A stretch of 64,000 nt of DNA from assembly GCF_018130955.1 (NCBI RefSeq), contig NZ_JAFCJM010000012.1, forward strand, positions 123,980-187,979, read 5' to 3'. The notes below the pieces were generated by a model. That model made no database searches and had not been told where the DNA came from. It worked only from the letters and a program-made list of their open reading frames with translations. Source of the DNA: Bradyrhizobium liaoningense. Lineage in GTDB: Bacteria > Pseudomonadota > Alphaproteobacteria > Rhizobiales > Xanthobacteraceae. Positions 54,239 to 62,299 of this stretch are shown here, in pieces (positions within the stretch are counted from its first letter, which is position 1; each line of letters starts with the position of its first letter). The position numbers were made by a program, and so were the translations under genes.

Positions 54239-54280
54239 TTCGGTTTCGATCCGAATTGGCCGCAAGAGCTGGAGTGAATC

Positions 54281-54766
54281 ATGCAGGGCGACGCAAAAGT
54301 CATCGAATATCTCAACAAGGCGCTGCGTCACGAGCTAACGGCGATCAATCAATACTGGCTGCACTACCGCTTCCTCGACAATTGGGGCCTGCGCGACATG
54401 GCCAAGGTCTGGCGCAAGGAGTCCATCGAGGAGATGGAGCACGCGGACAAGCTCACCGAGCGCATCCTGTTCTTCGACGGCTTCCCGAACATGCAGGTGC
54501 TCGATCCCCTGCGCATCGGCCAGAACGTCAAGGAGATCATCGATTGCGATCTCGCCGCCGAGATGAGCGCGCGCGCGCTCTACCAGGAGGCCGCCACCTA
54601 TTGTCACAGCGTGAAGGACTACGTTACGCGCGACCTGTTCGAGAAGCTGATGAGCGACGAGGAGCATCACATCGACTTCCTCGAAACCCAGCTCGATCTG
54701 ATCGGCCGCATCGGCCTCGAGTTGTACACGCAGAAGCATGTCGGTGGGCTTGAGGGCGGGAGCTAG
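54281..54766 (+). CDS. bfr: Bacterioferritin
   Basis: 161 residues, the standard length. Ferroxidase ligands are E18, E51, H54, E94, E127 and H130, all present, and the heme-ligating methionine is M52 in IEEMEHADKL. It stores iron as a ferric mineral core in a 24-mer that binds heme. The gene is directly after bfd on the same strand, with its own Irr-type box 42 bases upstream, so expression is predicted to fall under low iron. A hairpin with an internal TTCG loop lies 27 bases beyond the stop. Confidence 0.97.
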   Translation: MQGDAKVIEYLNKALRHELTAINQYWLHYRFLDNWGLRDMAKVWRKESIEEMEHADKLTERILFFDGFPNMQVLDPLRIGQNVKEIIDCDLAAEMSARALYQEAATYCHSVKDYVTRDLFEKLMSDEEHHIDFLETQLDLIGRIGLELYTQKHVGGLEGGS

Positions 54767-54792
54767 CCACTAGCGTCGCCTCGCACTCCTAT

Positions 54793-54817
54793 GTCATCCC
54801 GGCTTCGCCGGGACGAC
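54793..54817. terminator. Hairpin between convergent bfr and PPOX genes
   Basis: GTCATCCCGGC and GCCGGGACGAC form a stem around TTC with one mismatch. It lies between the stops at 54766 and 54830, a place for a bidirectional terminator; no clear T run follows. Similar hairpins occur elsewhere in the window (41282-41307). Confidence 0.5.
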
Positions 54818-54829
54818 ACTGGGTTTGGC

Positions 54830-55435
54830 CTACAACTGCTCCTTGTAGCGCTCCACCACAATTTCCTGGGCATCGGGTTCGCCAAGGCCGGTTTGATCGT
54901 GGATGACCTCGGTGATGCTCGGCATCACCGAGCGCTTCACCTGCACGTCCGGCGTCCACAGCTTCGAGCGCATCAGCGCCTTGCCGCAATGGAAATAGAC
55001 CTCGCTGACCGCGATGCTCAGCACCGCGCGCGGCGGCTTGCCGAACTCGACCATCGAGGCGAGCAGGTCCGGGTCGGCCGACACCTTGCCGGTGCCGCCG
55101 ACGCGCAGCGTCTCGTCGATCCCCGGCACGAAGAACAACAGATGCACGAAGCCTGAGCCTTCGACGATGTTCTTGCAGCTGTCGATGCGGTTGTTGCCGG
55201 AACGGTCCGGCATCAGGAGCTGATTGGGGCTGGCGACGTGCACGAAGCCTGTACCGCCGCCGCGCGGCGAGGCATCGACGCTGCCGTCGGAGCCCGAGGT
55301 CGCGAGGACGCAGAACGGCGACATCTCGATGAATTTCCGCGCATGCGCATCGATTTCGGGACGTGCTTTTGCGATGACTCGTGGAGACGGCTTCGGATAG
55401 ATGGCGGCCAGGTCTTCAGCGCTAAGGTCGGTCAC
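54830..55435 (-). CDS. Pyridoxamine 5'-phosphate oxidase-like flavoprotein
   Basis: 201 residues. The sequence FCVLATSGSDGSVDASPRGGGTGFVHV matches the FMN-binding PPOX-type split-barrel fold (MSMEG_1061-like), followed by PNQLLMPDRSGNNRIDSCKNI, a typical FMN-contact block. Members reduce or bind flavin, F420 or heme. The start at 55435 gives the family's N-terminal helix. It converges with bfr; no cofactor genes are near. The substrate is unknown. Confidence 0.88.
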   Translation of the reverse strand: MTDLSAEDLAAIYPKPSPRVIAKARPEIDAHARKFIEMSPFCVLATSGSDGSVDASPRGGGTGFVHVASPNQLLMPDRSGNNRIDSCKNIVEGSGFVHLLFFVPGIDETLRVGGTGKVSADPDLLASMVEFGKPPRAVLSIAVSEVYFHCGKALMRSKLWTPDVQVKRSVMPSITEVIHDQTGLGEPDAQEIVVERYKEQL

Positions 55436-55516
55436 CGGCGTGTCTCCGCAAAGAGTTCGGTGTCAGACTACCTGATCGAAGCGCCCTCAGCCAAGTCAAT
55501 CCGGCCTAGAACCCCG

Positions 55517-55642
55517 CTAAACCGCGTCCGCCGGCACGAAGCAACTGATGATGATGGCGCCGCGATGGTGCACGTACCACACCACGGCCTGACCGATCGG
55601 GTTGCCCTGGTCGCGGATGACGGCGCGCTCCGGCACCTGCAT
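55517..55642 (-). CDS. Possible short hypothetical protein
   Basis: A 41-codon open frame from ATG at 55642: MQVPERAVIRDQGNPIGQAV, then VWYVHHRGAIIISCFVPADA. The composition looks protein-like (alternating hydrophobics and a His-His-Arg centre), but an in-frame stop lies only a few codons upstream of the ATG, and no clear ribosome site is seen. It may be a small gene or the remnant of a longer one. Confidence 0.35.
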   Translation of the reverse strand: MQVPERAVIRDQGNPIGQAVVWYVHHRGAIIISCFVPADAV

Positions 55643-55666
55643 CCAGCGCGGTGATGCGCCGCGAGA

Positions 55667-56014
55667 TCAGCGCTTCGGTGTATCGTGCAAGGCGAGGAGC
55701 GATTTGGGCGCGACGTTGCGCCATGCCATCGCGAGCGCGCTTCGCAGCGTGACCTGATCGGCCTTCGCGAGCAGCACATTCGTGCTGCCGTTCTTGCCCC
55801 ATGCGCCGGGCACCGGCTGAAACATGTCAGGTTCCGCGTCGACCAGCATCGTCTGCTGCTGAGGTGTCAGCTTGACCATGCCCCATTTGTCGTCGGGATA
55901 GCCCAGCGTCGCAAACACGCGCTTGCCGACGCGAAAGTCGGCCTTGCCGTGGTGCGAACCCTCGACGGCATTGGGCAGCGCGAGCGCAATTCGGCGGAAG
56001 CGACCGGAGCTCAT
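55667..56014 (-). CDS. MmcQ/YjbR-family DNA-binding-like protein
   Basis: 115 residues starting MSSGRFRRIALALPNAVEGS. The block HHGKADFRVGKRVFATLGYPDDKWGMVKL matches the MmcQ/YjbR fold, as does GWGKNGSTNVLLAKAD-like text near the end. Members of this family are small dimeric proteins with a CyaY-like fold, of unknown or DNA-linked function. It follows the alpha/beta hydrolase gene by 15 bases on the same strand, so the two are probably cotranscribed. The role is not fixed. Confidence 0.75.
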   Translation of the reverse strand: MSSGRFRRIALALPNAVEGSHHGKADFRVGKRVFATLGYPDDKWGMVKLTPQQQTMLVDAEPDMFQPVPGAWGKNGSTNVLLAKADQVTLRSALAMAWRNVAPKSLLALHDTPKR

Positions 56015-56029
56015 TGCGCCCGCGCCGGA

Positions 56030-57091
56030 TCACATCGTCCGCTGCGGCGCGGTTTGCAGCAATTGCCGGACCTGCTCCGTGTAGAATTTCGCGTTGCCGG
56101 TGGTGCCATGGCCGCGCGTCTCCTTGCTCGCGGGGATGAGGTACAGGCGGCCATTCTTGACGCGCTTCATGGCGGCGTCCGTGAGGCCGGTCTCCGGTGG
56201 ATTGCGCTCGTCGTCGGCAGCGTTGATCAGGAGGAGCGGTGCTTCGATCCGTTTCAGCCCTTCCGAGGCGTTGTAGTCGTGCGAGGACTCCCACTGATAG
56301 ATGAAGTCGTTGGTGTCAGTCGTCATCGGCGCGGCGAGCCGGTCGTCGACCATTTTGTCGGCCTTGGCCGCGGTTGGTGCCTGCGCCTGATAGGCCAGCG
56401 TCCCACCGATGCTGGCGATACCATAGGCGACGATGGCGTATTTCATCATCCGCGGCTGGCTGGTGTAGTTGCCGCCGTTGTAGTCGGGGTCGTTGCGGAT
56501 CGTGTCGAGCATGATCCGCCGCATCATCCAGTTGCGCGACGCCATCTCTGTCGGCTGCGAAGCCATCGGCACCAGCGCATCCATCGCCTGCGGGTATTTT
56601 TCGCCCCACAGCCAGGTGTGCATGCCGCCCATCGAGTTGCCGATCACGAGCCGCAGATGCTTGACGCCGAGGCCTTCGGTCACCAGTCGATACTGCGCGT
56701 CGACCATGTCTTCGTAATTGTATTTGGGAAAGGCCGTCTTCATCCCGTCGGAGGGTTTTGACGATTTGCCGTGGCCGAGGCTGTCGGGGATGATGATGTA
56801 ATATTTGGTGGCGTCGAGCGGCTGGCCGGCGCCGAACATCTCGCCGGCAAAGGCCGGCGTCAGCATGCCCGCGGCCGACTGCCCCGTTCCGTGCAGTACG
56901 AGCACCGGCTGGCCCGAGGGCTCGCCGATCGTGGTGTAGTGCATCCGCAGTTCCGGCATGGTCTCGCCGGTGTGGAACTTGAAATCCTTGGCGACCCAGT
57001 CGCCCTGCTTGGGCGCGGGATAATCGGCGGCCACCGCCGGCATCGAAATCGACAGCAGGATCGCCGCCAGCGCCGCGCATGAAGCTTTCAT
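56030..57091 (-). CDS. Exported alpha/beta-fold hydrolase (homoserine-acetyltransferase-like)
   Basis: 353 residues with a signal peptide (cleaved near PAVAADY). The alpha/beta-hydrolase features are VLVLHGTGQSAAG, YYIIIPDSLGHGKSS and the nucleophile elbow LVIGNSMGGMHTWLWGEKYP, where GNSMGG holds the catalytic serine. The aspartate and histidine regions are INAADDERNPPETG and SKETRGHGTTGN. Homoserine O-acetyltransferase-like proteins share this pattern. The start at 57091 follows GGGGAGAGC. It is divergent from the DUF2277 gene. The substrate is unknown. Confidence 0.88.
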   Translation of the reverse strand: MKASCAALAAILLSISMPAVAADYPAPKQGDWVAKDFKFHTGETMPELRMHYTTIGEPSGQPVLVLHGTGQSAAGMLTPAFAGEMFGAGQPLDATKYYIIIPDSLGHGKSSKPSDGMKTAFPKYNYEDMVDAQYRLVTEGLGVKHLRLVIGNSMGGMHTWLWGEKYPQAMDALVPMASQPTEMASRNWMMRRIMLDTIRNDPDYNGGNYTSQPRMMKYAIVAYGIASIGGTLAYQAQAPTAAKADKMVDDRLAAPMTTDTNDFIYQWESSHDYNASEGLKRIEAPLLLINAADDERNPPETGLTDAAMKRVKNGRLYLIPASKETRGHGTTGNAKFYTEQVRQLLQTAPQRTM

Positions 57092-57317
57092 GTTGCTCTC
57101 CCCGATGCGGCCTCCTTCACCGAGCCGCTTTGCAAGCGATCTTACCAGCCGTCGCTTGGGGATCGAGACCGGACGTGCCGTTTGCCTCAGAAAACATTTT
57201 TGCAATGGTGCATCGCGCAACCGGAATATTGGCCGGTCTGACAGGACGTCGGATGCCATGTAGGATTTCGGTTTTGAGGATCGTCTTCCAGCGAGCCATC
57301 GCCGTCAGGAGAGAAGC

Positions 57318-57584
57318 ATGTGCCGCAATATCAAGACCCTGTACAACTTCGAGCCGCCGGCTACGGAGGAGGAGATCCATGCCTCGGCCCTGCAGTTCGT
57401 GCGAAAACTCTCCGGCTTCAACAAGCCGTCGCAGGCCAATGAGGCGGTTTTCGATCGCGCGGTCGCCGAGGTCTCGGACGCCGCGCGGCGCCTGTTGGCC
57501 TCGCTGCATACGCACGCGCCGGCGCGCGATCGCGCGGTGGAGGCAGAGAAGGCGAAGGAGCGCTCGCGCCTGCGGTTCGGTTAG
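57318..57584 (+). CDS. DUF2277 family protein
   Basis: 88 residues. MCRNIKTLYNFEPPATEEEI, then HASALQFVRKLSGFNKPSQA and an alanine/arginine helix; this is the DUF2277 pattern, a small conserved protein found in many bacteria with a cysteine at position 2. Function unknown. It starts about 230 bases from the divergent alpha/beta hydrolase gene. The ATG at 57318 follows AGGAGAGAAGC. Confidence 0.88.
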   Translation: MCRNIKTLYNFEPPATEEEIHASALQFVRKLSGFNKPSQANEAVFDRAVAEVSDAARRLLASLHTHAPARDRAVEAEKAKERSRLRFG

Positions 57585-57665
57585 GGTTGCGTGACCTGGC
57601 TCACGGATTGCGTCACGCGATCGGGGGAATATGGCGCTTGGGTCTTGGAAGCCCGGAGCACAATC

Positions 57666-57884
57666 ATGAACCGCCCCCTGATTTCCCTGAAAGTCGGCGC
57701 CATCATCTTCACGGTGCTGTGGACCGCCTGGATGATGTGGTGGAGCGGCACTTATAGCAGCGCCAATCTGGTGATCCTGACCGTGTGCGGCGCGATCGTC
57801 GGCTATGTCTGGTACCGCGCCATGCGCTGGCAGTTCGAGCGCATGGGCATGCTGCCGCGCAGCGACGACGCACAGGCGAAATAG
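57666..57884 (+). CDS. Small two-helix membrane protein
   Basis: 72 residues. Two hydrophobic segments (LKVGAIIFTVLWTAWMMWW and LVILTVCGAIVGYVWYRAM) separated by a SGTYSSAN loop, and a soluble end with RSDDAQAK. It is likely an inner-membrane protein. The start at 57666 is set by the MNRPLISLKVG opening. The convergent collagen-like gene ends 7 bases away. The role is unknown. Confidence 0.65.
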   Translation: MNRPLISLKVGAIIFTVLWTAWMMWWSGTYSSANLVILTVCGAIVGYVWYRAMRWQFERMGMLPRSDDAQAK

Positions 57885-57891
57885 CTATCTG

Positions 57892-58374
57892 CTATTTGCG
57901 CTTCTTCTTTTTCTTCTTTTTCCTGCGATCGTCGTCATCGCTCTCCTCGCTCATGTCGTCGACGATTGCGTCGCCGTCTTCCAGCACCGCCGCTTCCAGG
58001 GCCTGCTGTTCGAGAGCTTCCAGGTCGCGCTGGCGCCGCCGATCCTCCCAGGCGTCAAAAATCTGCTCCAGCCACGGGATGACCTGCTCGATCGAGGGCA
58101 GTTGACCCGGCGGGCCCGGTTCGCCGCGCGGACCTTGCGGGCCGGCCGGCCCCTGCGGCCCTACCTTGCCTTGCGGCCCGGCCTCGCCTTGCTTGCCCTG
58201 GGGCCCCGGCTTGCCGGCCGCGCCGGGCTTGCCCGCCGGACCAGGCTTGCCGCGTGTGCCGTCGGCTCCGCGCCGTCCGGGATGTCCCTGCGGGCCCGCC
58301 CGCCCGGGCTCGCCCTGCCGCCCACGCGGACCCGAAGGTCCCTGTCGTCCCTGCCGGCCCTGATCGTCTGCCAC
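57892..58374 (-). CDS. Collagen-like triple-helix repeat protein with lysine-rich tail
   Basis: 160 residues. Residues 6-92 are 29 uninterrupted Gly-X-Y triplets (for example [16 protein letters not shown]), enough for a collagen-type triple helix. Residues about 93-140 form a helical/coiled-coil region rich in glutamate and leucine that could trimerise. The end is an acidic run (EESDDDD) followed by [11 protein letters not shown]. No signal peptide or transmembrane segment is visible, so its location is unclear. It lies alone between genes of unknown function. The low-complexity tail may bind nucleic acid or membranes; that is inference. Confidence 0.85.
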   Translation of the reverse strand: MADDQGRQGRQGPSGPRGRQGEPGRAGPQGHPGRRGADGTRGKPGPAGKPGAAGKPGPQGKQGEAGPQGKVGPQGPAGPQGPRGEPGPPGQLPSIEQVIPWLEQIFDAWEDRRRQRDLEALEQQALEAAVLEDGDAIVDDMSEESDDDDRRKKKKKKKRK

Positions 58375-58562
58375 GCCATCGCTCCCGCTAAAGAACGCCT
58401 TTTCTTAGCGGCGTTTGGCGGCAGCAGCAATTGCGCGAGGCTGTGCTGCCCCGTGCGGTCAACATCAAAGACGGCGACGCGGCAGCGCGGTGTCACGCGC
58501 AAGAGCGTTTTCGAGCGAAGTGGATACCGGTTCGCGTGAAGAAAACGCGTCAATACAAGAAT

Positions 58563-58605
58563 CTAGAGCCCCGTTCCGATTCTATCGGAACGGAAAGGGG
58601 CTCTA
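58563..58605 (-). terminator. Hairpin directly after the FlbD-like gene
   Basis: CTAGAGCCCC and GGGGCTCTAG form the outer stem and GTTCCGAT/ATCGGAAC the inner stem, overlapping the gene's stop codon at 58603-58605. It is a long stable hairpin on either strand; no clear T run follows, so it may act in termination or RNA stability. Confidence 0.6.
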
Positions 58606-58851
58606 GTCATGATACGCCGGCACGTCGATGCCGTCGGCGACGTAGAGCCGGATCTTGTTGCGCAGCGTACGCACCGACAGGCCGAGCACGCGCGCGGCGC
58701 GCGTCCGGTTGCCGTCGCAGCGGGCGAGCGTCTGCACGACGAGTTCGCGCTCGACCTCGTCGACGGTCGAACCGATCAGCAGCGGAACGATCTGGTTGGG
58801 AGCAAGGGACCGCGCGAAATTGTCAGGCGCAGCAGCATGGACAGTGGTCAT
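58603..58851 (-). CDS. Fis-type HTH protein resembling the FlbD DNA-binding domain
   Basis: 82 residues. The C-terminal helix-turn-helix NRTRAARVLGLSVRTLRNKI and the end RLYVADGIDVPAYHD match the DNA-binding domain of FlbD, an NtrC-like flagellar regulator, but the AAA and receiver parts are absent. The N-terminal region (LAPNQIVPLLIGSTVDEVER) is a helix preceding the fold. The start at 58851 follows GGGAGG. A CtrA-type box (58945-58959) lies about 95 bases upstream, and a hairpin follows the gene. It likely acts as a stand-alone DNA-binding regulator of motility or cell-cycle genes. Confidence 0.8.
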   Translation of the reverse strand: MTTVHAAAPDNFARSLAPNQIVPLLIGSTVDEVERELVVQTLARCDGNRTRAARVLGLSVRTLRNKIRLYVADGIDVPAYHD

Positions 58852-58944
58852 CGACAACCTCCCGATCAACGCCCGCTCCCAACGTTGGAAGCGGATCGAG
58901 AACAAACGACCCCCAAGCCGTAGATCTACGGTGCGCGAAGACGG

Positions 58945-58959
58945 TTAACGAGTGGTTAA
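58945..58959 (-). promoter_or_regulatory. CtrA-type box (TTAA-N7-TTAA)
   Basis: TTAACGAGTGGTTAA fits the CtrA-binding pattern of TTAA-N7-TTAA with the usual flanking C. It lies about 95 bases upstream of the FlbD-like gene start and between that gene and the SDR gene. CtrA controls flagellar and cell-cycle genes in alphaproteobacteria. Confidence 0.65.
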
Positions 58960-59043
58960 CGAAGGGCCACGCTCGCCAATTGACCTCGGGATAACCGCAA
59001 AGCAGCCGCGTTTGGCACTGAGTGCATATCGACCTGATGCCTA

Positions 59044-59811
59044 TCAGACCGTCCTGTAGCCGCCGTCCACCATCACGATCGAGCCGGTGACGTAAGCCGA
59101 CATATCCGACGCGAGGAAGATCGCGGGCCCCACGATGTCGTCTGCCTTGCCGGTGCGGCCGAGCGGGGTGTGATCGATGAAGGCCTGTACCAGCGCCGGA
59201 TTGGTCGCGCGCACCTGCGCGTTGATATTGGTCTCGATGAAGCCGGGGCCGATCGCGTTGACGCGAACGCCTTCCTTGCCGAGTTCCGCGGCGAGCGCCT
59301 TGGTGAAGCCGAGCACGCCGTGCTTGGACGTGGTGTAGGCAGCCGAGCTCGGCGTACGCAGATGCACGAAGGACTGGATTGAGCCGATATTGACGATGCG
59401 CCCCTTGGTCGCGCGCAGCGGATCGAGGAACGCCTGCGTCATGTTGAACACGCCGTTGAGATTGAGCGCGATGATGTCCTGCCAGTCCTTTGCGACGGTG
59501 TCCTTCTCGGCGGTGAACGCGTTGCGCCGCGTGATGCCGGCATTGTTGACGAGGATCGAGACCTGTCCGACCTTGTCGGCAGCTTGTTTCGCCGCCGCAA
59601 AGCAGGCGTCGCGGTTGGTGACGTCGAGCGCAAAACTCTCCGCCTTGCCGCCGGCGCTGCGGATCGCATCCGCGGTTTCCGCCGCAGCGTTGCCATTGAT
59701 GTCGTAGAGCACCACCTGCGCGCCCTCGCGCGCATAGCCCGTGGCGATTGCGCGCCCGATACCGGAGCCTGCGCCGGTGATGACTGCAATATGGTTGGCG
59801 AGCAGGGACAT
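59044..59811 (-). CDS. Short-chain dehydrogenase/reductase (classical SDR)
   Basis: 255 residues. The cofactor motif is VITGAGSGIGRAIATGYA, with a downstream acidic strand LYDIN that suggests NAD preference. The structural NNAG motif is in ILVNNAGITRRNAF, and the catalytic serine and Tyr-xxx-Lys are in IGSIQSF and AAYTTSKHG. The substrate is unclear; gluconate dehydrogenases and 3-oxoacyl-ACP reductases share this pattern. The ATG at 59811 has CGAGGA upstream. It is divergent from the small protein at 59924. Confidence 0.93.
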   Translation of the reverse strand: MSLLANHIAVITGAGSGIGRAIATGYAREGAQVVLYDINGNAAAETADAIRSAGGKAESFALDVTNRDACFAAAKQAADKVGQVSILVNNAGITRRNAFTAEKDTVAKDWQDIIALNLNGVFNMTQAFLDPLRATKGRIVNIGSIQSFVHLRTPSSAAYTTSKHGVLGFTKALAAELGKEGVRVNAIGPGFIETNINAQVRATNPALVQAFIDHTPLGRTGKADDIVGPAIFLASDMSAYVTGSIVMVDGGYRTV

Positions 59812-59923
59812 GGCGTTTCCTCGGGTTTTGTTTGATGTTGCCGACAAGCTAATTCAAGACCGAACCAACCGAAACGCCAAGCCGTGTTTGCGCGTTGCTG
59901 TCATTCACGTTTGGATGACGCGC

Positions 59924-60226
59924 ATGGATCCGCACATCGCGCAGTGGAAGCTCGAGATCGAGCGCTGCTTGTCGGCGCCCGAGCCCGATTATGGCAAAGT
60001 GGCACAGATCGTCGCCGACATCTCAGGTACGAGCCACGACGAGCCGCTGCGGCGGGCCGCGTTGCAGGTGCTGCCGAGCCTGCGCCACGCGGCGGCGAAA
60101 TCGGCCGGCCGGGCTACGCGCGAGATCGCCCGCCAGCGGCTGGGCATCGTCCAGGATGCCCTGCACGTGCTCTCCGCGCCGCGCTTCGGCAAGCGCAGCC
60201 ATCACCAGTCGATCCGTCAGCATTGA
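59924..60226 (+). CDS. Small protein related to N-terminal half of the J-domain protein at 61078
   Basis: 100 residues starting MDPHIAQWKLEIERCLSAPE (an ATG at 59915 adds three residues). The helical body aligns with residues 1-90 of the protein at 61078-61566: WKLEIER with WKLALER, REIARQRLGIVQDALHVLSAPRFGKR with VVAAQRRLGVVLDVVHGLTAPRFGRR. It ends shortly after, so it lacks the J domain. The two lie on the same strand with a divergent GST gene between. It may be a competitor or partner of the J-domain protein. No ribosome-binding site is clear. Confidence 0.6.
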   Translation: MDPHIAQWKLEIERCLSAPEPDYGKVAQIVADISGTSHDEPLRRAALQVLPSLRHAAAKSAGRATREIARQRLGIVQDALHVLSAPRFGKRSHHQSIRQH

Positions 60227-60230
60227 CGCA

Positions 60231-60932
60231 TCACGACGGTCCGGAGACCATGGCGTGAATGGCGCGGCAATGGCGGACGATGTTGTCGTGTCCAACCACG
60301 AACCGTTTTAGCGGCGTGTCGATATCGTAGTAGTAGATATTGGCGATGAAGCCGTAGATCCCGGCATCGATGCTGGTCGGTGCCTGGTCATGCATGAAGC
60401 CGTTATCGGCGGGGATCAGCGCGGCGATCGCCGAGAGGTCGGCGAGGCCGCGTGCCATCGCGGCGTCCGGATCGAACCGGCCGATCCCCTGATAGTAGTA
60501 GCGCTGCTCGTTGAAGGCCTTTGCCTTGGCGAGGCCGTCCGCGGTGACGGTCGGGTGCTCCCGTAGCAGCGCGTCGCGGAAGGCGTGCCAGTAGCGTTCG
60601 TCCTTCCAACGTGAATAGGACATCACCCAGTAGAGATCGTCGAGCATGCGCGTGATCAGCAGGTTTTGCGTGCGCTGAAGCGGCGTCAGCGCGGCGTCGA
60701 TCGCGAGCGCATATCTTTGCATGACGAACTGCAAAATCGTCTCGCTGTCGCCGACGACGTCGTCACCGTCGACGATGTAGGGCAACTGGCTGCGCGGCGC
60801 CTTCGAGGCATCGAAGATGTGCTCGTGGTGGAACGGCACGCCCGCGAGCTTCAGGAAGGCGAATACCTTGAGCCCGTAGCCGTTGTTGTCGGCAACGCCG
60901 AACAGCGTGGGATAGGAGTAGAGCGTGAGCAT
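60231..60932 (-). CDS. Glutathione S-transferase-like protein
   Basis: 233 residues. N-terminal GST_N-like domain (LTLYSYPTLFGVADNNGYG, then LPYIVDGDDVVGDSETILQF) and a helical C-terminal domain (PTSIDAGIYGFIANIYYYDI). The pattern with VGDSETI is found in the Tom37/metaxin-like GST branch. A classical active-site serine/cysteine is not obvious, so activity is uncertain. It lies between the two paralogous small-protein genes on the opposite strand. The role is unknown. Confidence 0.8.
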   Translation of the reverse strand: MLTLYSYPTLFGVADNNGYGLKVFAFLKLAGVPFHHEHIFDASKAPRSQLPYIVDGDDVVGDSETILQFVMQRYALAIDAALTPLQRTQNLLITRMLDDLYWVMSYSRWKDERYWHAFRDALLREHPTVTADGLAKAKAFNEQRYYYQGIGRFDPDAAMARGLADLSAIAALIPADNGFMHDQAPTSIDAGIYGFIANIYYYDIDTPLKRFVVGHDNIVRHCRAIHAMVSGPS

Positions 60933-61077
60933 GCGCGGCGCTCCTGGGAAGAAACGGCAGGAAAGGTCTAATTTGGTCCCGGATTCATATCGAAATGTCG
61001 CGAAAGGCTAACCCGAAATTAAGACCTCTGAAACGCCGAACTTGGCATAGTCGCATCTGTTGCTAAGTGTGTCGGAT

Positions 61078-61566
61078 ATGATCGAGCGTATCGAGTCCTG
61101 GAAGCTGGCCTTGGAACGGCTGCGGACGGCCCATTCCATCGATTGGGACGAGGCCGGCCGGCTGGCCGCCGAGATCGCCCGCATGAGCCCGGAGGCGACG
61201 CTCCGCCAGGCCGCCGAGCAGGCGATCCCGATCTTGCGCCAGGCCGTTCAGAACGGCGAGGACCACGACATCGTCGTGGCCGCGCAGCGCCGTCTCGGCG
61301 TGGTCCTCGATGTCGTCCACGGGCTGACTGCGCCGCGCTTCGGCCGCCGTGGCGTGCTGCCGAAGAAGCTGAGCAAGGAGGAGAGCGCGCGCAAGACGCT
61401 CGGCCTGCCGCTCGCGGTGCAGCTCACCTGCGACGACATCAACCAGGCCTATCGCCGCCTCGCCAAGACCATGCATCCCGACCTCGGCGGCAGCGAGCAG
61501 GCCTTCCTCGACCTCTCCGCCGCGCGCGATATCCTGATCCATCCCGGCGCGCACAAGGACGCCTGA
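61078..61566 (+). CDS. J-domain (DnaJ-like) protein
   Basis: 162 residues. Residues 1-90 are a helical domain shared with the paralogue at 59924. Residues about 116-155 are a J-domain-like segment (LTCDDINQAYRRLAKTMHPDLGG) with the HPD motif at 133-135, needed to stimulate Hsp70 ATPase. The ATG at 61078 is used; a TTG at 61060 is also in frame and the ribosome site is weak. It probably recruits DnaK to a client held by the N-terminal domain. The client is not known. Confidence 0.8.
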   Translation: MIERIESWKLALERLRTAHSIDWDEAGRLAAEIARMSPEATLRQAAEQAIPILRQAVQNGEDHDIVVAAQRRLGVVLDVVHGLTAPRFGRRGVLPKKLSKEESARKTLGLPLAVQLTCDDINQAYRRLAKTMHPDLGGSEQAFLDLSAARDILIHPGAHKDA

Positions 61567-61568
61567 GC

Positions 61569-62207
61569 TCAGCTCTTGTTCACGCAGCTCGGATAGGGCG
61601 CCTTTTCGCCCGCGACGATCGGGCAGAGATCGATCGGGCGCAATTCGCGAAGGCGCGCCGTCCATTTCTCGTCGTCGACCTTCGCTTTGTCGCTCGCCGT
61701 GCCGCGCTCGGCCCACTGGATGGTGTAGTAGTCGGTTGCGCCCTTCACGGTGACGAGGAGCGCGGTCTCGCTGTGCTTGGCCGGGCCGCTGTCGACGCTG
61801 CCGCAGCCGATCACCGCGATGAATGCATCGAAGCTGCCGAGTTTGGTGGTGCCGAGCCCTTTTGCGCCAAAAGAGTCGGGGCAGGCCGCCCTGAAGCCGC
61901 CGGCGATGTTGCCGGCGAATTTTTCCGGTGTGAGGCCGGGGTTGCCGGCTACGCCCTTCTCGCCGGTCACCGTGATCATCTGCGTCCAGGCCTGCGCACT
62001 CTCGCCCCTCAGCACGGCCTCGCGGATGTAGTGGCCGCCCTTGGTATTCTCGAAAGCCGCGATGAAATTCGACGGCATCGAGAAGGTGACGAGCTGGCCG
62101 AAGATCGGCGAGATCACACGGAACGATTGCGGCGCTTGCGCCTGCGCGAGCGAGGCCAGCGCGCCCAGCGTCAATACGATGGCCGCTAGCCTTGTCATGA
62201 TGCGCAT
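61569..62207 (-). CDS. Exported protein of unknown function
   Basis: 212 residues. Signal peptide MRIMTRLAAIVLTLGALASL-like, cleaved near AQAQA. The mature part has SFRVISPIFGQLVTFSMPSNF, a glycine-rich middle (GLGTTKLGSFDAFIAVIGCGS), and ends with cysteines in DLCPIVAGEKAPYPSCVNKS. No recognisable family. It ends 2 bases from the J-domain gene stop, which is convergent. The start at 62207 is weakly supported; an ATG at 62198 is possible. Confidence 0.62.
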   Translation of the reverse strand: MRIMTRLAAIVLTLGALASLAQAQAPQSFRVISPIFGQLVTFSMPSNFIAAFENTKGGHYIREAVLRGESAQAWTQMITVTGEKGVAGNPGLTPEKFAGNIAGGFRAACPDSFGAKGLGTTKLGSFDAFIAVIGCGSVDSGPAKHSETALLVTVKGATDYYTIQWAERGTASDKAKVDDEKWTARLRELRPIDLCPIVAGEKAPYPSCVNKS

Positions 62208-62299
62208 CTCGTCGTCTCACGCCTCCTCTGGGCCGGACATGGAAGCGGGCAAGGACGACGGTGCGTCCTTGCCCGCTTCTCGATCCGCCGATCGAACTC

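Noticed and set aside
61008..61022. Possible CtrA box (CTAA-CCCGAAA-TTAA) before the J-domain gene
   Set aside because: One half differs from TTAA and the flanks do not fit, so the match is not better than chance.
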